From Eubacterium sp. 14-2 (lineage in GTDB: Bacteria > Bacillota > Clostridia > Lachnospirales > Lachnospiraceae), in contig NZ_KE159568.1 in NCBI RefSeq assembly GCF_000403845.2, positions 882,796 through 946,795 of the forward strand: DNA of 64,000 nt, given 5' to 3'. A program made the translations under genes and the position numbers. Below are positions 8,575 to 16,190 of the stretch, piece after piece; positions within the stretch are counted from its first letter, which is position 1; each line of letters opens with the position of its first letter. A model generated the notes under the pieces. That model was not told the DNA's origin and did no database searches. It saw only the letters and a program-made list of their open reading frames with translations.

Positions 8575-8982
8575 TTGAAAAAAGAGCTTTTTAAAGACCT
8601 GCTATTTCAAATACTGAATGAAAATGACACTTTTCTAAAAAACATTGAATTAGACGATACAAATGATACACTTATCATTCAATGCATAGACGGGAGTAAA
8701 TTCTCACTGCATATCCATGAGCCTTTCTCCCAGTTTTTGATACAAGATTTCACTATCAACCATGCTTATTTGGAAAATTACAACAATCAGAAGTCTGCAT
8801 ATCTGGATGAGGTAAACATGTTGGCACAGGAGAATCCTTTTGTCTTCCTCATATTCATCGTCATTCTAAAACTTTCTGAACTGGATATCATATCAGAACA
8901 AAATGCACATAATCTAATGACAAAACTACAACCTCATGCACAGGAATTAAAAGAACAATGGAACAGAACTATCTGCCACTAA
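8575..8982 (+). CDS. Hypothetical protein of the tRNA-flanked insert
   Basis: This 135-residue protein uses a TTG start preceded by GGGAGG (8561-8566). It appears soluble, acidic and AT-rich in coding. A small beta segment (DTLIIQCIDGSKFSLHI, residues 28-44) is followed by helices including a hydrophobic one (FVFLIFIVILKLSEL, about 88-102). No family is recognised. It is transcribed divergently from the HTH regulator and ends at a strong terminator, so it is a single-gene unit probably controlled by that regulator. Confidence 0.7.
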   Translation: MKKELFKDLLFQILNENDTFLKNIELDDTNDTLIIQCIDGSKFSLHIHEPFSQFLIQDFTINHAYLENYNNQKSAYLDEVNMLAQENPFVFLIFIVILKLSELDIISEQNAHNLMTKLQPHAQELKEQWNRTICH

Positions 8983-9008
8983 AAAAAGCTGGAACCCTCC
9001 AGCTTTTT
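8983..9008 (+). terminator. Rho-independent terminator
   Basis: The stem aaaaagctgga (8983-8993) pairs with tccagcttttt (8998-9008) over a 4-base loop and ends in a T-run. It directly follows the stop of 8575-8982. Confidence 0.85.
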
Positions 9009-9029
9009 CCACTATTTCTTTCCCTTTTT

Positions 9030-9300
9030 ATTTTTTCTACCATAGCTTTTAATGTCCTATCTGATGCTTTCCGAATCAGCTAGCCTAACTTTTTGTAATA
9101 TACATAATCTGCCAATTCCCAGTAATGCTAATTCCTCCATACATATATCTGGATTATCCGGTTTAAATGTACACGTTCCAGCTTTTCATCCCCATTTTTT
9201 CTGGTAATTATCGCCTTTGCCCGTAAGTTTTCCACTGTTTCATAATATCCGTTATATCCACAATAGAATCATTCCGCTTCTCAAATGTTTCTTTTCTTAA
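9030..9300 (-). pseudogene. Possible decayed coding remnant
   Basis: No intact frame covers this part of the 9009-9466 gap. On the minus strand, short stretches in shifting frames look protein-like (NLRAKAIITRKNGDEKLERV, then in another frame KPDNPDICMEELALLGIGRL), broken by stops. It may be an old gene of the insert after several frameshifts. The family is not recognised, and chance similarity to coding sequence is possible. The remaining stretch 9300-9448 is AT-rich with nothing visible. Confidence 0.3.
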
Positions 9301-9466
9301 ATCATCTGCTTCTCTCCTCGCAATAAAAAATCATTCTCATCGGCAAGTAAAGGATACAAATACACATGAATCTGAAATAAAAAAATACATACATGTACAT
9401 ACACTTTTCCAAAAAGAAAAATGCCCAAACCCTTGATTTATAAGGATTTGAAGCACTTAATCGTAA

Positions 9467-9550
9467 TGCCGCAGACCGGAATCGAACCGGTACGATGTCG
9501 CCACCACAGGATTTTAAGTCCTGCGCGTCTGCCAGTTCCGCCACTGCGGC
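9467..9550 (-). tRNA. tRNA-Leu (anticodon UAA)
   Basis: The 84-base gene has acceptor strands GCCGCAG/CTGCGGC with discriminator A. The anticodon stem-loop has loop CTTAAAA (anticodon TAA), there is a short variable arm, and the T-loop is TTCGATT. CCA is not encoded. Its 3' end and flank are copied at 7695-7733. Confidence 0.95.
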
Positions 9551-9584
9551 ATAAAAATATTCGCTATTTGTTTCATTATACGAA

Positions 9585-9697
9585 AAGGATTCGAACCGCT
9601 TTGGTTTTTCCCTCTGCTTTCTTGAATGGATGGAGAAGGATTCGAACCGCTTTGGTTTTTCCCTCTGCTTTCTTGAATAGATGTCTGCTTTCTTGAA
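9585..9697. repeat. Tandem copies of the tRNA-Tyr 3' end
   Basis: A 51-base unit starts at 9585 and 9636. Each copy begins aaggattcgaacc (the T-arm part of tRNA-Tyr) and continues into gctttggtttttccctctgc and cttgaatggatgg. The third occurrence of aaggattcgaacc, at 9707, is the real tRNA, reached after an extra 20-base duplication (tctgctttcttgaatagatg, second copy ending tgaatgg). Only the 3' quarter of the tRNA is repeated. Confidence 0.85.
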
Positions 9698-9779
9698 TGG
9701 ATGGAGAAGGATTCGAACCTTCGAAGGCGTCGCCAACAGATTTACAGTCTGCCCCCTTTGGCCACTCGGGAATCCATCC
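9698..9779 (-). tRNA. tRNA-Tyr (anticodon GUA)
   Basis: The acceptor strands GGATGGA/TCCATCC are complementary, with discriminator A. The anticodon loop CTGTAAA gives GTA. A long variable arm and a T-arm GGTTCGAATCC are present, as expected for a class II tRNA-Tyr. CCA is not encoded. Confidence 0.95.
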
Positions 9780-9891
9780 ATAATACAGGAACCGCATGAT
9801 TGCCTGTCCTGACAATAATGTATTATAGCATATGATTTTTCCACATGCAAGACTAATCTTAAAATATCTTTCTAAAATTACAGCAAAATAT

Positions 9892-9942
9892 TACCGGGCC
9901 GCTCCGGGCAACTGTAATCACAGAATCCGGAACAGCCCGGTA
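9892..9942 (-). terminator. Possible terminator after the GH13 gene
   Basis: The outer stem taccgggc (9892-9899) pairs with gcccggta (9935-9942). The inner arm has ctccggg/ccgga elements. An AT-rich stretch lies beyond it in the minus direction. The loop is long, so the call is moderate. Confidence 0.45.
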
Positions 9943-9956
9943 TGACTGCTCTGACG

Positions 9957-12053
9957 CTACAGGTTTTTCAAAATCACCGCACAGTTGGGCGGAAGGGTGA
10001 GCTTAATCCGTCCGTTATGCACCTCATGAATCACGGAAGCGGTAGAATAACCCTCCGGCGTGGTGAACATAATCTGTTCCAGTCTGGTTTCCCGTTCCAG
10101 TCCCGCAGGCCAGACCCTCCATTCCATTTCACGGGACACATAATCATTATTGATCACAATGATAAACTGCTGATAACGGTTGAACCGTCCATAACACATC
10201 ACCTGGTAATCTCCGCCTAAAAATTTCAGAGACCCGGTCCGCAGCGCTTCGTACTGCTTATGAATCCGGATAATATCCCTGTGAAACTCCAGCAGTTCCT
10301 GGTCTTCTCTGCCCCAGGGATACGTTCTGCGGTTATCCGGATCGGTAAAGCCAACTGCCCCGGCCTCATCTCCATAATAAATGGTGGGCGCTCCCGGCCA
10401 GGTCATCTGTACCACCACGGCTTCTTTCATCACACCTTTGTTGGTTCCCTCCCCTGCCGCAGCGCTTCCCAGGGCATCCACCCGTCCTACCTTATGATTG
10501 GTACGGGTCAGGAACCTGGAATGGTCATGATTGGACAGCTCATTCATGGCACATTGCAGAGAAGGAGTCATAAAGCGGGTCATATAATAATTCATGGCGC
10601 CTTCAAAATTCTGGAAATTCCCCAGCATATCCTGCCGATAGCCGTCACTGTGCTTTTCCATACCGGTGAGGAACCAGGTCAGGGGTTCCATAAAGGCATC
10701 GTAATTCATCACCGTATCCCACTGGTCTCCCCGCAGCCATTCCACCGGGTCACCGTAATGTTCCGCCAGCACAATGGCCTCCGGATTGGCTTCCTTTACC
10801 GCATTCCGGAAATCCCGCCAGAACTGATGGTTAAATTCCACAGAATGGCCCAGGTCTGCCGCCACATCCAGACGCCAGCCATCTGCATTGTAAGGAGGAG
10901 ATACCCATTTCTTTCCGATTTCCAGAATATAATCGTACAGTTCCTGAGAGCCTTCATAATTCAGCTTGGGCAGCGTATCATGCCCCCACCAGCCGTCATA
11001 TGTCTTATTGTAAGGCCAGCAGTTCTCATCATGGAACTGAAAGAAATTCCGGTAAGGACTGTCCTCGGAAATATAAGCTCCGGTGGCATATCCCACTTCC
11101 TTTTCATAAATCAGTTCCCGGTCCAGCCATTTATTAAAAGAACCGCAGTGATTGAATACACCATCCAGTATCACTCGCATACCCCGTCTGTGAGCCTCTG
11201 CCACCAGACAGGCAAACAGTTCATTACTGGCCTCCAGATTCTTAACGTCAGAAACACGCTTAATATACCTGGTGGCCTTTGCATTATCTGTTTCTCCCGG
11301 AGGCAGTTCTTCCCCTCCGTCTTCAATAATCACACCGTAATGAGGATCAATATAGTCGTAATCCTGTATGTCATATTTATGGTTGGAAGGCGAGACAAAC
11401 AGGGGATTAAAATACAGAACCTCGACGCCAAGATCCTGCAGATAATTCAGTTTTTTCATAACTCCCGCCAGATCGCCGCCGTAAAATTCGCCCACGCCAA
11501 AATTTTCCGGACATTTATCCCAGTCATCCACACCCTGGCTGTATACCTTGATATAGTAGTATTCATTGGTCTTTACATCATTGGAAGTATCTCCATTGCA
11601 AAAACGATCCACCAGTATCTGATACATTACGGCTCCCTTTGCCCAGTCAGGTGTGGAAAATCCCGGCACAATGGCAAAAGCATATTCCGGCCTTACCTGA
11701 GGCGTCACTCCCATCCGATCGTAATAACAGTGGAGCATGCCTGCTGCTATTTCAAAATAATACCGGTACTCTGACGTCTCAAGCTGCACTTCTGTACGGT
11801 AGTAGTCAAATTCCCCTCTGGTTTCCTCTTTCTTCATGGGAATTTTTCTCTGTTCTGTGCACAGCCATACAATATCCACATTATTTTTGGCTGTCCGGAA
11901 AGTAAGGGTGACCTTTTCATTTTCTCCCGGTTCCGGAGGATTTCTGTAATCCCTGGTACCGTCTGAAAACAATGCGTGCTTGCGCAGCAGCGGGCGCATC
12001 TGCATCATATACTGCTGCCTCTGATTCAGTTCATAAATGGAATATTTGCTCAT
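9957..12053 (-). CDS. Glycoside hydrolase family 13 (neopullulanase/cyclodextrinase-like)
   Basis: This alpha-amylase superfamily enzyme of 698 residues has no signal peptide and is therefore cytoplasmic. An N-terminal beta domain (1-150) precedes the barrel beginning AVMYQILVDRFCNGD. All four GH13 regions are present: DGVFNH (I), DGWRLDVAADLG with the nucleophile Asp (II), IVLAEHYGDP with the acid/base Glu (III) and LSNHDHSRF (IV). The N-terminal domain and DRFCNGD/SNHKYDIQDY pattern fit maltodextrin or cyclodextrin hydrolases. The gene is single, between terminators, and likely feeds maltodextrin or glycogen breakdown alongside phosphoglucomutase and GlgC/GlgD encoded elsewhere in the window. 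The exact bond specificity is not decidable. Confidence 0.9.
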   Translation of the reverse strand: MSKYSIYELNQRQQYMMQMRPLLRKHALFSDGTRDYRNPPEPGENEKVTLTFRTAKNNVDIVWLCTEQRKIPMKKEETRGEFDYYRTEVQLETSEYRYYFEIAAGMLHCYYDRMGVTPQVRPEYAFAIVPGFSTPDWAKGAVMYQILVDRFCNGDTSNDVKTNEYYYIKVYSQGVDDWDKCPENFGVGEFYGGDLAGVMKKLNYLQDLGVEVLYFNPLFVSPSNHKYDIQDYDYIDPHYGVIIEDGGEELPPGETDNAKATRYIKRVSDVKNLEASNELFACLVAEAHRRGMRVILDGVFNHCGSFNKWLDRELIYEKEVGYATGAYISEDSPYRNFFQFHDENCWPYNKTYDGWWGHDTLPKLNYEGSQELYDYILEIGKKWVSPPYNADGWRLDVAADLGHSVEFNHQFWRDFRNAVKEANPEAIVLAEHYGDPVEWLRGDQWDTVMNYDAFMEPLTWFLTGMEKHSDGYRQDMLGNFQNFEGAMNYYMTRFMTPSLQCAMNELSNHDHSRFLTRTNHKVGRVDALGSAAAGEGTNKGVMKEAVVVQMTWPGAPTIYYGDEAGAVGFTDPDNRRTYPWGREDQELLEFHRDIIRIHKQYEALRTGSLKFLGGDYQVMCYGRFNRYQQFIIVINNDYVSREMEWRVWPAGLERETRLEQIMFTTPEGYSTASVIHEVHNGRIKLTLPPNCAVILKNL

Positions 12054-12155
12054 GGTTATACCTCTTTTTTATCATAACTGGCAATATTTTCACGAGTTTC
12101 CTACCATGGTTTCATTTCATCTGATGCAGGCAATCCAAAAGATTTCCTGCTATGT

Positions 12156-12188
12156 AAAAAAGGCAGCTTTTTCACGGCTGCCTTTTTT
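12156..12188 (-). terminator. Terminator after the ftsH operon
   Basis: The stem aaaaaaggcagc (12156-12167) pairs with gctgcctttttt (12177-12188) with a 9-base loop and T-tract. It can act both ways and lies between ftsH and the GH13 gene. Confidence 0.85.
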
Positions 12189-12234
12189 AGGAGAAGGTAT
12201 TTTTACTATGGGGTGTAGCAAAAACTATATAATG

Positions 12235-12281
12235 TATTGGGGGGTTTTTACAGTAATTATAGTACCATAAAACCTCCAATA
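12235..12281. repeat. Inverted repeat of unknown role
   Basis: The arm tattggggggtttt (12235-12248) is complementary to aaaacctccaata (12269-12281) except for one bulged base, with a 20-base loop. It lies in the 327-base gap between the GH13 gene and ftsH, after the terminator. It may be a second terminator or a structured leader. Nothing else is seen in that gap. Confidence 0.45.
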
Positions 12282-12380
12282 AGTGTGCACAAACTTCACA
12301 AAAATTGCAACCTGTTTTTATAAGATTTGTACAGTACCATTTGCCTATCCCTCTGGATTTCCATAGTAATTTTGCACAAT

Positions 12381-14222
12381 TTACCCTTCAAATAAGGCTT
12401 CAAACTCATCCCGGCTGATTTTTTCCTTTTCCAGAAGAAGATCCGCGCATTTGTGAAGAATCTTCTCATGCTCCAGCAGAATACTTCTGGATTTCTGATA
12501 GCATTCGTCAATAATGCGCTTGATTTCCTGGTCAATGACTCCGGCGATATTTTCTCCGTAAGACCTGGTATGGGCCAGATCCCTTCCGATAAACACTTCG
12601 TCGTCTTCGTTGTCGTAATTAATCAGACCCACATGCTCTGACATACCGTATTTGGTTACCATGGCTTTTGCCACACTGGTAGCCTGTTTGATATCCTGAG
12701 AAGCTCCTGTGGTAATATCATCAAAAATCAGTTCTTCCGCCACTCTGCCGCCCAGATCCACAATAATTTCCTGCAGCATCCGGCCTTTGGTATTAAACAT
12801 CTCTTCCCGCTCCGGCAGGGGCATGGTATAGCCTGCCGCTCCCACGCCGGTGGGTATAATAGATACGGAATACACCGGGCCCACATCCGGCAGCACATGG
12901 AACAGAATCGCATGGCCTGCTTCATGATAGGCTGTAATCCGCTTCTCTTTGTCTGTGATAATCCTGCTTCGCTTCTCCGAGCCGATTCCCACTTTTACAA
13001 AGGATTTTCGGATATCTCCCTGAATTATATATCCCCTGTCTTCTTTTGCCGCATAAATAGCCGCCTCATTCAGAAGATTTTCCAGATCCGCTCCGGTAAA
13101 CCCTGCAGTGGTCTGGGCAATCTGTTTCAGATCCACATCATCTCCCAGGGGTTTGTTCTGGGCATGAACTTTCAGAATTTCCTCACGTCCGCCAATATCC
13201 GGCCTTCCCACATGAACCTTTCGGTCAAACCGGCCGGGACGCATAATGGCAGGATCCAGAATATCCACACGGTTGGTAGCCGCCATCACAATAATTCCTT
13301 CGTTGACGCCAAAACCGTCCATTTCCACCAGAAGCTGGTTCAGGGTCTGCTCCCGTTCGTCATGTCCGCCGCCCATTCCGGTGCCCCGGCGTCTGGCCAC
13401 TGCGTCAATTTCATCAATAAATACGATACAGGGTGCATTTTTCTTGGCTTCCTCAAACAAATCACGGACACGGGATGCCCCCACGCCCACAAACATCTCC
13501 ACGAAATCAGAACCGGAAATGCTGAAAAAGGGCACGCCTGCCTCTCCGGCCACAGCCTTGGCCAGCAGCGTTTTACCGGTTCCCGGAGGCCCCACCAAAA
13601 GAACCCCCTTGGGAATTCTGGCTCCCAGCTTCGTATATTTTCTGGGCGCCCGCAGAAAATCCACCAGTTCTTCCAGTTCCTCTTTTTCCTCTTTCAGGCC
13701 TGCCACACTTCCAAACGTCACTTTTTTATTCTCGTCAGTGGTCATTTTGGCCCGGCTCTTGCCAAAATTCATCATTTTGCTTCCGCCTCCGGAAGCCGCT
13801 GATGCGTGATTGGTCATCATAATATAGAAAACAAACAGTACAGCAAACAAAATCAGAGTGGGAAGTATGGAAATCAGCCAGTTTTCCTCCGGCATCTCCT
13901 TCACCACATAATCTGCAAAATCATAGGATTTCATGGTTTCCTGCAATGTATTGATATCCGATACATACAGCACTTTCCCGCCGCCTTTGCCGGAATCTCC
14001 TTTCAGCGTTACATCCGCCTGGCCGCTGGGTACTTCCCGGTTCTGGGAAACCACCACTGACACCACATTTTCACTTTTCAGATCCTGTTCAAACTGTGCA
14101 TAAGTATACAGGCCATTCTGCCCGAAACCGGAGGAACTGTCCCGCAGAATCCAGAGCAGCGCCAGAACGGCGATGGCTGCAAGATACAATCCAAACGCCC
14201 GGTTGCGTTTCTGTGCATTCAT
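12381..14222 (-). CDS. ftsH: ATP-dependent zinc metalloprotease FtsH
   Basis: This membrane-bound AAA+ protease, 613 residues, degrades misfolded membrane proteins and some regulators. TM1 is at about 10-26 and TM2 at about 115-138, with a small extracytoplasmic domain between them. The AAA module has Walker A GPPGTGKT, Walker [12 protein letters not shown], and second region of homology residues in [17 protein letters not shown]. The zinc site is HEAGH with a downstream acidic ligand in the protease domain. Length is normal. It lies downstream of tilS and hpt in the same direction, the conserved Firmicutes order, and ends before a strong terminator. Confidence 0.97.
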   Translation of the reverse strand: MNAQKRNRAFGLYLAAIAVLALLWILRDSSSGFGQNGLYTYAQFEQDLKSENVVSVVVSQNREVPSGQADVTLKGDSGKGGGKVLYVSDINTLQETMKSYDFADYVVKEMPEENWLISILPTLILFAVLFVFYIMMTNHASAASGGGSKMMNFGKSRAKMTTDENKKVTFGSVAGLKEEKEELEELVDFLRAPRKYTKLGARIPKGVLLVGPPGTGKTLLAKAVAGEAGVPFFSISGSDFVEMFVGVGASRVRDLFEEAKKNAPCIVFIDEIDAVARRRGTGMGGGHDEREQTLNQLLVEMDGFGVNEGIIVMAATNRVDILDPAIMRPGRFDRKVHVGRPDIGGREEILKVHAQNKPLGDDVDLKQIAQTTAGFTGADLENLLNEAAIYAAKEDRGYIIQGDIRKSFVKVGIGSEKRSRIITDKEKRITAYHEAGHAILFHVLPDVGPVYSVSIIPTGVGAAGYTMPLPEREEMFNTKGRMLQEIIVDLGGRVAEELIFDDITTGASQDIKQATSVAKAMVTKYGMSEHVGLINYDNEDDEVFIGRDLAHTRSYGENIAGVIDQEIKRIIDECYQKSRSILLEHEKILHKCADLLLEKEKISRDEFEALFEG

Positions 14223-14257
14223 ATTTCTTATGCCTCCTCTCTCATTGACTGTCTTTT

Positions 14258-14785
14258 TTAATCATTTATTTCTACTACTCCCACATAGGGAAGATTTCTG
14301 TAATGCTGCATATAATCAAGGCCATAGCCCACCACGAATTCATCCGGTATCTCAAATCCGGTATAATCTACATGCACATCTGTCACCCGGCGTTCCGGCT
14401 TATCCAGTAATGTGCACAGTTTCAGGCTTTTGGGCTTCCTGCTCTTCAGATTCTCCAGTAAATAGCTTAACGTCCTGCCGGAATCCACAATATCTTCCAC
14501 CACCAGTACATGCTTTCCTTCAATGGCTTCATCCAGATCCTTGATGACTTTTACCACACCGCTGGATTTGGTGTGATTGCCATAGCTGGAAACGGACATA
14601 AAATCAAGGGAGACCGGCACCGTCAGCCTTTTTGCAAGCTGGCAGGTAAAAAACACTCCGCCTTTGAGCACGCTGACCAGATGAACTTCCTCCCCGTTAT
14701 AATATTCACTGATTTCTTTTCCCATCTCACAGATTCTTTTTTCCACTTCTTCTTCTGAAATTAGCACACGAACTTTCTCACTCAC
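14258..14785 (-). CDS. hpt: Hypoxanthine phosphoribosyltransferase
   Basis: This purine-salvage enzyme joins PRPP with hypoxanthine or guanine. About 175 residues run from the GTG at 14785, chosen because GGAGG lies eight bases upstream; an in-frame ATG at 14800 overlaps that site. The PRPP loop is VLVVEDIVDSGRTLSYL, the flexible-loop region is FMSVSSYGNHTKSSG, and the C-terminal FVVGYGLDY motif is present. The start overlaps the end of tilS by 8 bases, so translation is probably coupled, as in the conserved tilS-hprT-ftsH block. Confidence 0.95.
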   Translation of the reverse strand: MSEKVRVLISEEEVEKRICEMGKEISEYYNGEEVHLVSVLKGGVFFTCQLAKRLTVPVSLDFMSVSSYGNHTKSSGVVKVIKDLDEAIEGKHVLVVEDIVDSGRTLSYLLENLKSRKPKSLKLCTLLDKPERRVTDVHVDYTGFEIPDEFVVGYGLDYMQHYRNLPYVGVVEIND

Positions 14786-16190
14786 AAATATTTCCTCCAT
14801 ATACCCGTATCTCAAGAATTCTTCTGGTGTCCTCTGTCACTTTTACATCTTCGCCAAGCCTGCTGCCGATCACCCAGACCACATGGGTCTCGTCTGTAAG
14901 CAGCAGCATATGTTCCCGCTTCGGCCCCGGTATTTTTTCATCAATGAAAAATTTTTTCAGTTTTTTTCGTCTGCCCTCCGGGCCAATCACCAGAAAATCT
15001 TTTTCCCGACGTGTTCTTAACAGCATGGTGCCTTTTATTTTATCATAGTCCAGCCATTTCGTATACATCTTTTTGGGAATTTCTTCATTTTGAAGATTAT
15101 TTTCCAGTATTCGGGTGTGTATTTCATATCCCCGGAAAGGAATTTTCAGAATTCCTTCCGGCGGCAGTATCCAGGTTTCCTTTGCATCCCATACAGCACA
15201 GGATTTTTCATCGGATATTTCCTTCTCCTTTTTAAGCTCCACTCCGTCATAGGTCCGCACTCCTTCCACCCCGCAGGGAAAAGAAAGTTTCCTGCCCGTC
15301 TGCTTTTCAAACAGTTCCCGCAGACTCTGTACATGGCGCCCGGAAATATCCCGGCTGCTGCCTGCGGTTTCCGCCAGGGCCTTGTGCAGAAGGGATTTCT
15401 GCAGAACCGGTTTTTCCTCTGTTATCTTCCCGGAAATACATACGGTCTGCAAATCCCGGCGGATGTATCTGTCCTTTCTTTCTTCTGTCAGCTCCCGCAC
15501 CAGCGCCTCTGCCTCCGCCGCCTGTTGCGCCGCCTGGTTCATATGGGCCACAGCCTCAGAATTGATTTCCTCCAGCACCGGCAAAATCTGATGCCTGACT
15601 CTATTTCTGGTATAATCCAGTGTTTCGTTTGTTTTGTCCTGGCAGAATATCTGGCCTTCTGCCGCCAGAAATGCTTCGATTTCTCTGCGCTTTACACACA
15701 GCAGCGGGCGGATAATGTTATCACGCACAGGGGGGATTCCGCACAGGCCTTTAAGCCCCGTACCCCGTGCCAGATGAAACAGTATGGTTTCCGCACAGTC
15801 ATTCTGATTGTGGGCCACTGCAATTTTGTCAGCTCTGAATATTTCGGCTGCCTGCTCAAAAAAGCCATACCGCAGAATTCTGGCTCCTTCCTCCACTGTC
15901 ATTTTATGTGCCCTGGCATATTCCATTGCCTGGCAATGGAATATTTTACAGGGAATCCGGTGCTGCCTGCAGATTTCTTCCACAAAACATGCATCTTTCC
16001 TGCTGTTCTCTCCCCGGATTCCGTGTTCCACATGGACTGCGCACAGGCGGATTTTCCCGGCCTGTGCCAGTTCCTGCAGGATCAGCAGCAGACAGACGGA
16101 ATCCGCACCGCCGGACACCGCTGCCAGAATACAGTCTCCCTCCTCTGCCATATGATGTTCTTTCATAAAAGCCATGATTCTCTTCTGCAT
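14778..16190 (-). CDS. tilS: tRNA(Ile)-lysidine synthase
   Basis: TilS converts cytidine 34 of tRNA-Ile(CAU) to lysidine using ATP and lysine. It has 470 residues. The PP-loop motif AAVSGGADSVCLLLIL is at about 23-38, and a HNQNDCAETILFHLARGTGL stretch is typical of the family. TilS-specific substrate-binding and C-terminal domains follow (MLLRTRREKDFL, KKLKKFFIDEKIPG). The start abuts the spoIIE stop (TAA-ATG) and its end overlaps hpt. It is essential for AUA decoding. Confidence 0.96.
   Translation of the reverse strand: MQKRIMAFMKEHHMAEEGDCILAAVSGGADSVCLLLILQELAQAGKIRLCAVHVEHGIRGENSRKDACFVEEICRQHRIPCKIFHCQAMEYARAHKMTVEEGARILRYGFFEQAAEIFRADKIAVAHNQNDCAETILFHLARGTGLKGLCGIPPVRDNIIRPLLCVKRREIEAFLAAEGQIFCQDKTNETLDYTRNRVRHQILPVLEEINSEAVAHMNQAAQQAAEAEALVRELTEERKDRYIRRDLQTVCISGKITEEKPVLQKSLLHKALAETAGSSRDISGRHVQSLRELFEKQTGRKLSFPCGVEGVRTYDGVELKKEKEISDEKSCAVWDAKETWILPPEGILKIPFRGYEIHTRILENNLQNEEIPKKMYTKWLDYDKIKGTMLLRTRREKDFLVIGPEGRRKKLKKFFIDEKIPGPKREHMLLLTDETHVVWVIGSRLGEDVKVTEDTRRILEIRVYGGNICE

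Noticed and set aside
9585-9697. CRISPR-like short array
   Set aside because: The units are tRNA-Tyr 3' ends repeated in direct contact, without distinct spacers, and no cas genes are present.
9302-9850. A 182-codon minus-strand frame
   Set aside because: It runs through both tRNA genes and the tRNA-derived repeats, so it is not a protein gene.
10260-11774. A 504-codon plus-strand open frame
   Set aside because: It is antisense to the GH13 gene, which shows all four catalytic regions; the composition is that of a reverse-strand shadow.
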